NCBI GenBank assembly: GCA_016630905.1
Contig: WBMQ01000004.1
Coordinates: forward strand, 1,302,001-1,366,000
From: Capillidium heterosporum
Taxonomy: Eukaryota > Entomophthoromycota > Entomophthoromycetes > Entomophthorales > Capillidiaceae
Reading direction: 5' to 3'
DNA length: 64,000 nucleotides
This document shows positions 47,701-60,093 of the stretch, piece by piece (positions within the stretch are counted from its first letter, which is position 1; each line of letters starts with the position of its first letter). A model generated the notes under the pieces. The model ran no database searches. It was given only the letters and a program-made list of their open reading frames with translations, and was not told the origin of the DNA. The position numbers and the translations under genes were made by a program.

Positions 47701-50648
47701 GAAGCAAAGAAGATGAAGAACTGGATCTGAGTAAAACCCCTAAAGATGTAATTTTATTTTGGAATATTTATTTAAAAAGCAATTTAGAACTTTACTGTGC
47801 TTATGCAGAAGTTAGTCCAGAAGGAGAAGGAGATATCAACTCTAAACGATAAGCTTGAGCTACTCAAGAAACCCGAAGTAAACCGATAAATTAAATCAAA
47901 AACTAATTTGGAATATAGGTGCAAAGTTTTGACAAAGAGAAAGAAAATGGACCTGAAAAATCTTGGAGCGCTATTAAAGAAGAATTGGAAATTCAAAAGC
48001 AGCAGGTAACTAATATAATTTAAAAGATATTACCTTTATTTCTTATTCTAACTTTAATTTTGTTCAGAATGTAGAGGCTTTAGCTTTGGCAGAGTCCAGA
48101 GGTAAAGAGATTGCCTACCTCAAAAGGTCACTTGAAGCTGTTTGCACAAAGTTCCAATTGGCCTCATCGGATTATCTAGATGAACCTAGTAAAGGAGGAC
48201 AGGGACGACTTGAGATTAAATCAATTGAGTCTAGCGATTCAATAAATATTCCCGAGTTGCAGACTTTGCAAAGAGAGCTGGAGCACACCCAAGATCGATT
48301 GATTAGGCTAGAAGAATTGGAAAAGGATAATAAGTTGCTAAAAGACTCTGTATCCATGTTAAATCTACAGGTAGTTTGATTTTTTAGCAATTTGTTTATT
48401 TTAGTTAGGTTCAAGAGCAAGCTACTAAATTGGCTGAGAAAGATATTGAGTTAAAAGACGCCCTGAAGCCAAAATCAGTGAGCTCCAGTCCAAATCCTTT
48501 GAGTAAACTTCATTATATATATCCACTAACCTATAGTTCTAAACATTTCACCTTTGTCACCACCCCCGCCTCCACCGCCACCACCATTCTTTTCTGGTAA
48601 CAAAGTGAATCTGTCGTCTGAAAGTTCAATGATTCCACCACCGCCCCCGCCCCCACCATTCTCGCCAACAAATATTGTTAAAAGTTTATCTGAACTAAAT
48701 ACGAATAAAACTGGTTCAGAAAATATCGCACCACCGCAACCGCCACCACCACCTCCAGCTCCCGAAATCAAAACTCTGTCAAGTCTTGAGATCAGTGCTC
48801 CAACCTCTCCCACGCCAATTCTTGAGGATAAAGTTTCATCAGTATTGCTAGATAAGGCACCTCCTATACCACCACCACCACCACCTGGCCTAGGATCTGT
48901 GCCCCCACCACCACCACCACCACCACCACCCGGACTTAAAGGGTCTCCTCAAGCTTCAGGACCGCCTCCACCACCACCTCCTACTCCCGGGATGTTACCT
49001 AACTCCAGGCAAAATGCACAACATTCTAGACTGGAATCAACTTCTTCAATCCAAGAGAAATTCAAGCCTAAGATCCCTATGAAGGTAACCTCTATCATTC
49101 AAACTTCATTAATTCTTTTAGTCACTGTTCTGGAAGAAGCTGCCAAATTCCAAAATTAACAATACAATTTGGGAGAACCCACTAACCGATGGTGAGGAAA
49201 TACTATCTAGGCTCGATCTTGGCGAATTTGACGATTTATTTGGGAAGAAGGTCAGTAAGAAATCCAACAGCTCAGGCTATTCTAGTATTGGTAAAAAGAT
49301 TAAAGGTAAAAAGGCCATTACATTACTGGAGCTGAACAGAGCAAACAACATCGCAATTACATTGGCTCGTATGAAGATGCCGTTCTCGGCCATTCGGCTA
49401 GCCATCTTGGAAATGGATGACTCAAGGCTGTCGATCGACAACCTACGTTCGCTTGAGAATCACGTACCTACAGCTGAAGAAGTTAAATTGGTGCGGAGCT
49501 ATACCGGTCCAATAGAAGCTCTAGGTACTGCTGAAAAGTACATTTTACAGATCATGAACATCCCCAGACTATCTGAGAGGCTCAATTGTATGATCTTCCG
49601 ACGTAGATTTGAATCTGATGTTGAGGAAATCCGCCCAGAGTTGACGATATTGAACCAGGCTATTTCCGAGTTGAAGGATTCTGAAAAATTGATACAGATA
49701 CTAGAGCTTGTCTTGGCCCTTGGTAACTATTTGAATGCCAACACACCACGTGGCGATGCTCGAGGATTCAAGCTTGAAATATTACGCGCACTCAAGGACG
49801 TCAGAGCTACTCCCAACAAGGACAAGGAGAGCTTGATCAACAACTTACTAAATTACCTAGCTTGGATATCCAACGATCATTGGAAAGATCTAATCCTGGC
49901 CAAGTCCGAATTGCCTCATCTCGAAGCAGCAGCCCGAGGTAACATTAATATCTAACTCACTACTGATAAAGCATTAGTTTCGGTCGCTACCCTAACCAAC
50001 AATATCTATTCACTGACTTTAGGCGTAAAGAAGCTCAAATCTGAAATTTCAGCTCATAAGAAGCAGGAAATAACGCTTGAAGAAGATAAGTTTGTAACTA
50101 CCATGGAGGTAAATATCAACCTGTGCAACAACTAATTTAATATAGAACTTCTACAACATCGCATCGGAAGTCGTATCAAGTATTAAGGATAGCGGTGACA
50201 AATTGGAGTCCAATATCGAGCAATTCCTCAGCTACTTTGGCGAGGATTCAGCCAGTACGAAGCTGGAAGATTTTTTCAACCTAGTCATTGGGTTTTTGGA
50301 CGCCTTCGAGGTAAACACTATTAAATATATAATCTAACCTCCATCTAGGCTGCTTACCAGGAGAATACTAAGCTCAAGGAGAAGGCGGTCAAGCGCAAAG
50401 CCTCCAACCTTATCAAGGTAATATCAGCTACTTTTATTTGATTTTAAAGTTTATTTTAGACTTCAGGTTCGGCCATTAAATTATCCGGCTTCGGCCAAGG
50501 TGACTTTGACGTGGCAGTACGTGAGCTCCGATCGGGATTGCGGAGGAAACGCGGAGATCCAAGTGCCCAACGCCCTCGATCTGGGATCTTTACTATCCCT
50601 GGCTTTGCTCGCAACAACAGTATCGACTCTACAATGGCATCCCCATAA
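44735..50648 (+). CDS. Diaphanous-related formin with GBD-FH3, FH1, FH2 and DAD
   Basis: Nucleates and elongates unbranched actin filaments at the polarised tip and ring. Sixteen exons give 1764 residues. Residues 1-75 look like a ubiquitin/Ras-association fold. The GBD-FH3 part runs from about 500 to 930 (YYIHLLSSSHSSQSLLKGLQSLRITL, WVKQFLDD, LIANHDSTSK, LAAICVLSKSGHAQVLDAL, RLLLREELRRRGL). Coiled coil covers about 940-1120. FH1 (about 1125-1300) has eight or more runs of 5-11 prolines. FH2 (about 1307-1710) has SLFWKKLPNSKI, LLELNRANNIAI, LVLALGNYLNANTPRGDARGFK. The DAD is GDFDVAVRELRSGLRRKRGD near residue 1720. The intron at 46817-46850 (GTTGAC...ACAAG, 34 bp) is needed to keep the FH3 frame. 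Confidence 0.95.
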
Positions 50649-51242
50649 CCATTGGGAACAACCTTTAAAACTGTAAATTATTGCCTTTTAAATTGGCGTG
50701 TCTACTGTTTCATGTGTATATTTGCTTTTAATTATTCGATTTGAGTTATTAAATGCCTTTTAATCATAAGAGTTTATTGTATACTGAACTACACCGACTA
50801 ATTTTATTTTTTCCATACGTTAATGCTATTTCAATTTTTGATGCGTTACTTTTCTCAAGTACAAAGTAGAATCTTAAATTCAATTTTCAATACATAGCAT
50901 TCGAATTTGGATTCTATAGTCCAAAGTTGCATAGATGTTTAATCCAATAGTAAAACTGTAAACTATTTTAGAATTTCAAGTCTGGAAATATATGTTGTTC
51001 TAAAAACGATTGTTATAGTCAAATGTTTAATTTAAAAGTGATAACTTAGTTGGATATTTATCATATACTACATTTGAAACACTATTATGAATATTTGGCT
51101 ACTCATATAAAGCTAGATAAAATCAAGGTCAATTTAAATCAAAATAAATCCTTCACTGCATTACTAAGAAATAAACTTGATACAAAAAAGCTAAATATAT
51201 AGACAATGATTTTATAAACTAACTTTATTATCGACTCTTAAA
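50649..51242. other. intergenic, convergent 3' ends
   Basis: 594 AT-rich bases between the formin and RFC3; no gene. Confidence 0.6.
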
Positions 51243-52734
51243 CTAAGCTTGCATAGGCTTTGAGTGGGGTATGGAGTCTACGGCGATCTTGAAGGCGCCT
51301 ATAAGCGCCACCAGCTGTAACGCTTCATTGGTACCACTTGCTAAATTTGCCCTAATAAAATGATGCCAAGGGCAATGGTTAAAAAGTTTTATCAGTAAGA
51401 AAATTATTACTCTAGTTCAGCCAACTTAGCGTAGAGAAGACTTAATGTGTGTTGAGGCAGCTCTAGATCATTGAGCACCGGATATAGATCAGTTAAGATA
51501 TCTTGCAAAGCTAATCCCTTTTCAGTCTTGATTTCGGTGATCGCTAAAGGCAGTTGAAGTTAACTAACAACACCAAATAAAAAGGTACCTTGTCGAGCCA
51601 AGTTAAACTCAGCACCCATCAACAGTTCGACGATCCGCTCGATATCCTTTGGTAGTGGAAGACCAGTACAAAGGTAGATATCATCGAGGTTTATCACGTC
51701 GAAGGCAGCGCTGCAGGCCTGGCAGGTTCAAAGTTAAAGAAGATATGTCAGCTAAAACAGTGAATTTTGGTTGAAATACCTGTAGTATGTTGAGTACTTT
51801 ACGCATGTCTCCTTTGGAAATCTTGAGTAGGGCATCTTTGGCTTCATCGGTGATTTTTATACTGGATGAACGTGTCAAAATGTATATTTTAAAGGTAATT
51901 TACTTCTCCGACTTGATAACTTTGTCCAATCTGCCCATTATCTGGTCGGACTCCAGAGGCGCGAACCGGAATCGGGTACAACGAGACTGTAAAGCAGGGA
52001 TAATCTTGGAGACGTAGTTACAGATAATGCAGAACCGTACATTGGAGGTGTACTTTTCAATTACTTTTTAACTGTTTAGGTTGCAAATTTTTAATAGGTG
52101 ATAATAAAATACCTCGTCTTAGGGCAGCTTGGGCAGCTTGAGTCATGGCATCAGCTTCATCCAAAACTATTAGTTTAAACTGGCCTCTGTTTATGGTTGG
52201 TAAAATATCTGGTTTAACTTTACATTCAAATACGAGGTATATTACTTGACTAGCATTTGGGTCGAAGCAAAACCGGTAATCTGGTTTCTTACAACATCGA
52301 TACCACGGTCATCAGAGGCATTCAGCTAAAACAAAGTTAAATTGGATTTCTAAAATAATCTCTATTACTTCCAAGACCATACTCCCCCAATTTTCTTTGT
52401 ATAGCTGTTTGGCACAAGCTAGTATCGTCGAGGTTTTGCCCGTACCGGGAGGACCATGGAATAAAAGATGGGGCAACCTATTTTGGTCCATAAATCGGGT
52501 GACTTGCAAATAAAAATTGGTAAGTGCTAAAAGAAATGGTTGGTTACTGGTTTCGACGATATCGCTTTGGGATACCAAGTCATTTAAGTCCTTTGGTCTA
52601 TACTTCTCTACCCTATAATTGAAAAATTCAAATAGATGTTAGAGTAAAAGAAAGATGATGGTTGAATAGTAGAATTTTGGTTACCAGGGTAGGTTTTTGT
52701 CGCTGTCGTTCTCCTTTCTCAAATTCTTCAGCAT
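51243..52734 (-). CDS. RFC3: replication factor C subunit 3 (human RFC5 type), clamp-loader ATPase
   Basis: Loads PCNA at primer-template junctions. Ten short exons give about 345 residues (yeast Rfc3 340). After a short N-terminus, PWVEKYRPKDLNDLV spans intron 1, then DIVETITRFMDQNRLPHLLFHGPPGTGKTSTI (Walker A), NASDDRGIDVVRNQI, LIVLDEADAMTQAAQAALRRVIE (Walker B and the RFC box with DEAD), ICNYVSKIIPALQSRCTRFRF (sensor 1 and the SRC arginine finger), KGDMRKVLNILQ (sensor 2), CTGLPLP and a helical collar. DEAD and VRNQI-DFA-like GFAST match Rfc3. The C-terminus ends PHSKPMQA. Confidence 0.95.
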
Positions 52735-53409
52735 GCTTGTGTCAATTTTTTCAAAAAGTTTGGTTTGTAGCTACGTCTTTAAGAAGTTGATCTTTAATTT
52801 TTGGAAGCTGATTTTTTGCAAAGTTGGAATTTATAGAAACTTGAAAATCAACCCTATAGTTTCAAAACTTATTATTAAATACACTTCTAAAGTACCATAT
52901 ATAGTTGATAGAATTTCACTAACAGATAAACGTATAGAGCCAAACACTTTGGTAATGATATTTAAGCGCAAAGATTTATTCGACATTTGTATCTATACAT
53001 TCGTTACTTTTGATATCAATAACTGTAGGTCGTCAGAAATATATACTCATAAATGGTAGTTTATAAGAAAATATATACGATTTGGGTTTTGAGATGCCTT
53101 ACTGCTTATCCATAGAAAATATTATAGGCTTGAATATATAAAGTTTTCAGCATACATTAAAAATACTCTAATACAAAGTATCTTATAGCACAAATGGCAT
53201 ATTTCTAAAATTATATAGTGATATCTGAAAGAATTGGTTTAAACTACAAATACAATTGATGGTATTTAAAGAGATGAAAATTTGTATAAATACAGTAAAC
53301 TGTTGCTAGATACCATAAAAAACTAGAATATGCAAAACAAATTTAGAAGTTTATCCTTTCATTAGCTATAAAGACATTAAAGTCGGGATAAACAAGGAAG
53401 ACAAGTCAT
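52735..53409. other. intergenic, no gene seen
   Basis: 675 bases between two minus-strand genes, i.e. the promoter of RFC3 and the 3' flank of the ATP synthase gene. The plus-strand frame 52697-53059 overlaps RFC3 coding DNA and has no family resemblance. Confidence 0.5.
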
Positions 53410-54470
53410 TTAAAGGGCAGAGGCACCAGTGATAATTTCAACTAGAAAAAGTTAGAGCTTAATATACAGGAAAAACTTACTCAGTTCGTTGGTAATGACA
53501 GTCTGACGACCACGGTTGTACTGAAGGGTCAGCTTCTGGATCATTTCACCTAAACCAATAAGTAAACGTAATAGATGTAAAAATACCGGCGTTCTTGGTG
53601 GCATTTTCCATAGAAGTTCTCTTGGCGGCCATCTCACTGGCGTAACCTTCAACAAGACCCCAGTAAATGGAGTTGGCGAAGAGGAACTCCTGGAAGTTGG
53701 TCAAAACCTCATCCTCCTCAAGTTCGTAGGCGGCGAAACCAGCTAGTGGAAAATTCAGTTACAGCACTTTGATAAAAATTTACCGGAGGCCTTGAGGGAG
53801 TTTTGGGAGAAAGCCTGGATGTGAGTGGCTTCGTAAGCGATAACGGACTTGAAGTTGTTGTAGATAATCTCAGCCTTGTCAAACTCAGCAGCATCAGCCA
53901 AAATCTCGTCACTGATAGCAGAGGCTTCAGCAAAGGTGGGGACAGCTTTACCGATCTGGTTGAAGGACTGGTGGATGTTGTTACGGTAGACTTTCGAGAG
54001 CTGGGCCTTGGCCTTGTCACCGAGGACATAGATGGGGGCTTCAGGGTTGTTAGCCATGTAACGACGGGTGGCCTTGGAGACAGAGGAGTGGATACCACCG
54101 CACAAACCACGATCTCCAGAGACAGTGACAACGATGGTCTTACCCTCTTCAGCAGCCTTGGCCTCAGCGTGCTGGTTGAAAGCTAAAAATCAGTACTGAA
54201 AAAAAATAAAAAATACAGTTAGAGGTCTGGCCATAGACACGGGCGTTGTTCATAGCTCTTTGAGCCTTGGTCAATTTGGTGGAAGCAATCATCTTCATGG
54301 ACTTGGTGATCTTGGCAATGTTGGAAACCGAACCTAAACGGGTCTTGACTTTTCCAAATAAGTAATAATGCTACATACAGTTGCTTACTTTCACGGAGAG
54401 TAGCCATGTTGTTGGATTGAACCAACAGGGGGGTGAATAACTGGCGTCTAGCTTGGGCGGCGATAAACAT
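53410..54470 (-). CDS. ATP3: mitochondrial F1-ATP synthase subunit gamma
   Basis: Central rotor shaft of F1. Six exons; about 290 residues. The N-terminus MFIAAQARRQLFTP fits a mitochondrial presequence. The conserved N-terminal helix is intact across intron 1: MATLRE-IKTRLGSVSNIAKITKSMKMIASTKL. Then SGDRGLCGGIHSSVSKA, and the C-terminal helix with ARRTSMENATKNAGEMI, LQYNRGRQTVITNELIEIITGASAL, the family signature at the extreme C-terminus. Codon use is C-rich, as in RPL14 and the ML gene, indicating high expression. Introns fall at about 54350-54385, 54185-54217, 53708-53753, 53550-53586 and 53443-53478. Confidence 0.95.
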
Positions 54471-55569
54471 AATGTACTAATCTACGGGAAAAGGTGACGA
54501 AGGGTTCAGTGCTTTCCGATACTATAGTTTCGAAGATTAAAAACTTTTTAAAGTCGAGGTTAATTGGATGGATTTTGATTTCGTGTGCTAATTGCTCCAT
54601 CCTACCCAATAGAATGGTGCAATGCCACAATCTGATAAAACCAAAATAGATTTGGAGTGATTCGTGGTTGTGGCTAAATGTGTAGCTGAGTACAGCTATA
54701 TATTTATATACCTTCAGATATGAATATACCTATTACCATAGAAGCCATATCCAACCATTTATGAATTTGAAAATTTTTAGTTACAGATGAAATTTAATTC
54801 AGCGTATCTAGTTTGTAAATGCATATTTGAGCATTGTGATAGTTTCATTGTCTTGCTCAGGAACTCCTTAATGTTTACCAAATGAACAAAGGTTGTACTA
54901 GATCAGAGAGAACATTGGCTTTCTCGATATAGTACAATCTTCTTTTAATCGGATCAAAACTTAAGGATTTTTGGGCAAGTTGGTGACTCTGGTTCTTCAG
55001 CCAGGAGAAATTTATTAGCATCACTCTTTGTTTCGAAATGAATATGTATATATCGATTGGTTTATAAGTAAAAATGTGCAAATATTTTAGAACGAATAAG
55101 TGCCAAGATTTTCAAAATCAACGAGATAGCATTGTACAAAGGTTTTGATATGTACCAGTATTTAGGGCATATATATAAAGTGAATATCAAATTCAAGTCA
55201 ATTATAAGAATATAGATACTTTTAATGCTTAATAGCGTGGGAAAGGATACCGCTAATTAAAGCTAAAATATATTGAGTATAAACCATAGTAATGGTATTG
55301 CATTAAGCTAGCCATACGATACTATCTAGTAGAAAACACAAACCCATAGTAACAAAAATGCGGTAGAAAGAATAAATTTAGTTTAATATAAATATCTTAA
55401 TTAAATTCAAAGTCATTACTTGGCTACTATTACCCTGGATAAATGAGATAGCATTACTCTATGGTATTAAGACAAACGGTACATTGCAAAAAACAAAAAG
55501 GTATTAAAAATGTCATTTAATTACAAGCTAAATAGCTGAGATAGTAGACAGATTATATGTGGTAAAAAT
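54471..55569. other. intergenic, no gene seen
   Basis: 1.1 kb of AT-rich DNA; two minus ORFs of 60-68 codons (54448-54630, 54875-55081) have no family match and are not credible. Confidence 0.5.
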
Positions 55570-56224
55570 TTAAGCTTGGGTGGAAGCAGGCTTTTCGCTG
55601 AGATCAACGAAAATGTACTGAGGGTAAACAACCTTCGTATCAACAACCTCACGCTTAGCCTTAGTCTCAGCTTCAAGCTGACGGTAAAATGCCCAGATGG
55701 AGAAGCCGAAATGCAGCTAAAGTTAAAGTTAGCAACTTTCAGTAAAATTAAATCTTACTCTAAGAACGGTATTGAGGGCTATCAAGGCGATAAAGAAGGA
55801 GTAAAAGCCCAAGAACTCTTGGCTACAAACCTTCATAGTTTGGTAGTCGGAAGCCAATTGGTGACAGAAGGTACTGGGAGAATAAAGCGAAGCAATAATG
55901 AAGAAGAGTTGGCTAGATAGAACAAGAGCAAACTCGATCCAGTAGTAGTAGGCAAATCTCTGTACGTATTTGGGGTCGCGCTAAAGCAATCTTTTAGTTG
56001 AAGTTGATATGAAAAATTACCTTATATACACCAATCATGCCCATGATGCCAGCGATGGAGAACATGTAACATAATATAGAAGCGAAAAAGGCCAAGTTGT
56101 CTTCGCTAAACTTTTGCAGTAGGAAAGCTTGGAAAGCGAACGAGGCGGTCTGTACTAAAGCCAGCAAAAAGGTAGCGACTCGCAAACTTATGAAGAGGCA
56201 ACAGTTCCTTGGTCTTGTAAACAT
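55570..56224 (-). CDS. four-helix membrane protein of unknown function
   Basis: Three exons (56224 to about 56023, about 55982-55762, about 55718-55570) encode close to 190 residues. Four hydrophobic helices are clear: FISLRVATFLLALVQTASFAF, FFASILCYMFSIAGIMGMIGVY, YYWIEFALVLSSQLFFIIASLY and FLGFYSFFIALIALNTVL. The loop between helices 3 and 4 has two cysteines (TFCHQL...MKVCSQ), and the C-terminus is polar (FYRQLEAETKAKREV). The four-helix plan with N- and C-termini inside resembles MARVEL or similar small fungal plasma-membrane proteins, but I see no decisive signature, so no function is given. Confidence 0.75.
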
Positions 56225-58243
56225 AATAATTAATTGGTATCTAAGCTACTTTTTAAGTCGAAAGGTTGTAATGTTGTATTTAAGTTGCAGTTCAATAGGT
56301 GATCAATGTTGCTTTAGATACAAAGCTTGGAGATATAAATATACAGCTTGAATTATTGCGATAATGAACAACTCTGATAAAAATCTGAATTCTTGAAGCT
56401 GGTAGCTAATCTAAGCTTATAAGTTTTTCCACTTGAATACCTTGTCCCTAATTTCCATGGATCTAATAGGCTAACTTGGTAAATAACTTGGGATGGCAAT
56501 AGATTTTTGTAGCAAAGTTTAACGGGATGATAAAGTTCAACATTGCCACTATAGTGATTAAATTTGGGAGCCAATTAAGTGAGGTTTACCAGCTCTCATA
56601 CACCCATAAAAGTCAATAAATCAAGTTCATTTTGAAGGAATGGTTGTTGGGGAGTTAATTTCCTTTACCATAACGAGTTCAAAACCCACACAAAATTGCA
56701 ATCTTTAGGGGGTAGCTAGTCTGAATTGGAAATCCTCCTCAATTTTGTTGGATTCACCTTGCCTCGTTTGTATAGTCAACCTTCACCTTGATTAATTGCA
56801 AGGATAGCGATGCCTTGATAATTCTCCTATAGAAACTGGTTTATCACCCAATGTTTCATTCTATCCATATTTTCGAAGTAGCGTAAATTGTTCGTGCTTT
56901 CGAACCTTTCAATTTAAACCTGTTGTATGTGACAAGGTAAAGCAACCTTCTACATATACTCCTATGAACTAGACTTTCGTCATAGGTCCATAAATTAAGT
57001 AGAAGGTGAGAACGCCATCGCTTAGTTGAAGTGACATATATGAAACATGTCAGTAAAATTGAGATAATAACAACAAAGAGCTATTAATATTTCGAATGCT
57101 TTCATGGTTCTGCGATGCTAGGTCTACAATGCCAGTGTAATCTAGAATTTACAATATACTGGTAGCACTACACTAGTATATTTCAATAGTAAGCACTATA
57201 CATTTGTTATCGAAATAAAAGATAGTCAACGCCAATAGTAGAGTTAAAGTAGTATTATGAGAAGCAAAGCTATAGATTGTTTTTATAAAGTCATATAGTA
57301 TATAGGCTATATCTTTTGATAAAACACTCCTAAACATTCATAACAAAATATATCCAAATTAGAATAAAAATATTATTATAATATACCATGGTCATCTACC
57401 TTCTTAATAGATTATATAGACTTTGCCTATAAAGCCTTAGTAGTCTTATATTAGGCTTACTATTTTACCACCAATCTTTAAACTATAAAGGCGGTAATAA
57501 CACTACTATCATATCTATATCAAATCCTAATAGGTTAACTTCCTTTTAATTATATCAAATATATCCAAAGTCTTGTTATCATCTCATCTTTGTGCTAGAT
57601 AAAAGTAAAGCTTCAGCTCTAACTTGACAAATCTCTTAGTTACTTTGAAAATAAGCATACTTCATTCCTTGGATACCATTAGATTTCATTACAACTTTCA
57701 TTTACCAGGTACTCTGAGCCTCCCTAACAGCTCTTTGAAATTGATTTTCGATAGTTCTCAGCTCAAGGATCTAAAAAGCTAGGTATAGAATACTTTGGAT
57801 TCTGCTTCTGAATCCTTGATATGTACAAGCCAACGTTCTATCATATCACAGTATATTTATTTATAAAGGTAAATACAACTCAGAAGAGGAAGGGGATGTA
57901 ATAGACCGGTTGATCCAACATAGTAACACTCGAAAAGAAATATTTTTGATTTTTGAATGTTAAGTTTGAAAAATCTGTCTATTTCATTACTTGATAAATT
58001 TGGCAACAATATGGTTCAAAGTCCAATCTATTGAATTCCAAGATAAAGTTTTAATTTGCCGTACTTCAATATATTCAATTTTTCCATAAATTTTACCTTG
58101 AAAAATGTTCTTGTAGCGAACCCGGGCATAACCTATCCTTTATGAATTTTGTCCAGCAAGTGAAGTAGATTGGAGATAGAAAGGGAAAAGCTAGCTTTGA
58201 GCCAGTCCAAACTAACTGAACCAACAAATTCACCTTAAATTCA
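56225..58243. other. intergenic, no gene seen
   Basis: 2.0 kb, the longest gene-free stretch in the right half. Short frames at 56353-56574 and 58093-58356 overlap neighbours or lack family likeness. It includes the promoter of the kelch gene at 58244. No tRNA, repeat or hairpin stood out. Confidence 0.5.
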
Positions 58244-59971
58244 ATGCGGGTAGGTGCACCACTACAACAACTCCTCCTACTTTCCCTAACCTTGGGAACC
58301 ATACTTTGTGATTCGGTTAAAGTAACCCCAACTCTATATGGCCACGACACCTTCATCTACCAGGATCAACTTTACATAGTTGGCGGTAAATCCGATGCCG
58401 GTGGAGTACTGAAGCAACCTATAAAACTCAACTTGAACGGGAATTTGGAGTTAACTAGCAGTACTGAGTACCCTGAGCTACAAGGAGTTACTGACAACGG
58501 TTTGCCACCTGCTTTGGTAGGTACCAAGGTGGTCGTCGATTCGAGTAAAGGTAAGTTCTATCTGGTAGGTGGACGGGATATCGATTTCAACACAGCCAAC
58601 AAGAATCGTATTGAGCAGAAGATTGTATTTAGATCCTTCAATTTGAATGAGAACCGGTGGGAAGACCTTGCTGCCAATCTTGATGTTCTACCTACTGAGA
58701 GATATTTGCATAGCCTAATACTTATCAACAACAACATAATTTTGATGGGAGGTAAGACCTTAAACGACACCAACGCCTTCAACGATGTGTGGAAGTTCAA
58801 CTTGGGTACCAACAAGTGGATTTCGGTGGGTACTACTGAAAGAAGTCTAGATAATAGGTATGGACATGGGGTAGCTCCTATAAGTGATAAAAAATTTGTA
58901 GTTTTGGGTGGTATGACTGGAAACGACAAGAAGTTTAATCCGGCTAACATAAATGAGATGCTTCTTTACGATACTGCTGATGATAGCTTGAAGTTACAGG
59001 TACTCAAATATCCCAACTCACCTACCAATCGTATGGCTTTCAGTGTGAATGGTACTTTATTTTATTTTAAGCCCTTGATTTACTTTACTATCTTTTAGTT
59101 GTCGAAGATAAATTGTACGTTGTAGGTGGCACTGGTTCTGACCAAGGTGCCAAGTTGAATGACATCTACCAACTCGACTACACCAAGTTCGACTGGACCA
59201 AAGTTAAATTGGACGATTCCAATCCACTTCTAGCTCGTAGTTACCATTCGGCTCAAACTTTCGGTCAATCCATCATTTTAACTTATGGTAGTCTATAAAT
59301 ACGAACCAACTAAAACTAACGTTTGGCTGTTAGGTTGTGAGTCAGAAGTTAAACAAGGTGGTATCCAAGTCTTCAAGGCCGACAGTAGCCAGCTTTTCAA
59401 CAAGTTTACTACTGCCATGAAAGCCAAAGGTTCGATCTCTGACTTGAATGTTGGTGCTGTAGCCGGTGGTGTAGTAGGTGGTGTTGTGTTCATTGCCATC
59501 GTAGTTGCAATCTTTTTCTATCTTCGTCGTCGTAAGCAACGTCAGTTACAAGGGACTACCACTCACCGCAACGACAGCTTCACCGCCCCTGAGGAACTGG
59601 GTGTGGAAGTGCTATCCAACTACGGCTCCGATGCCCCGATGAACGGACAGTTCACCGACCTAGGATCCAGCGGTAAGTTCTCGACCGGAATCTGGTCCTC
59701 AGGAACTACCAATCCCAACAGTACCACTACTTCAGGTCAAAATTACCTAACTACTGACTCTAAGTTCCAACCAAGCCATCGCACCAATCCCAGCAACAAC
59801 TCGAACATCGACATCCACGTCGATATCGGAGGACCTATTCCCAACACAACTTTCAGCAACCCTAGGACTGAGAATTTAGATGGTAGATACAAACAAACGG
59901 AGCCAGGAACCAACAACTTCAAGTCAGGTTATGGAACTTCCAACATCGAAGATGTCAAGCTGTTCAACTGA
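58244..59971 (+). CDS. kelch-repeat type I membrane protein, copy A
   Basis: Three exons, about 540 residues. A signal peptide (RVGAPLQQLLLLSLTLGTILC, residues 2-22) precedes a kelch propeller. The blades are marked by GG doublets in LYIVGGK, FYLVGGRD, IILMGGKT, FVVLGGM, LYVVGGTG, plus Y/W pairs such as NRWEDL and NKWISV. The linker leads to VGAVAGGVVGGVVFIAIVVAIFF, one transmembrane helix, stopped by YLRRRKQR. The 150-residue cytoplasmic tail is Ser/Thr/Asn-rich. Introns are at about 59051-59098 and 59288-59333. Such kelch-TM proteins are common in early-diverging fungi; no substrate is known. It is convergent with the CorA gene, with 122 bases between. Confidence 0.9.
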
Positions 59972-60093
59972 TATCCACCAGCTTTCTTAAATAATAAAGT
60001 TAATTTCGTACAATACATATAAATTTTCAAAATTAATCTCTACTTTATTTTCCTAATAAAATGCTAACAAAATATGGTGTTGGAATTTCAAGT

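Noticed and set aside
48526-48813. Glycine-rich minus-strand ORF
   Set aside because: It is the antisense of the polyproline FH1 region (CCA/CCN codons read as glycine).
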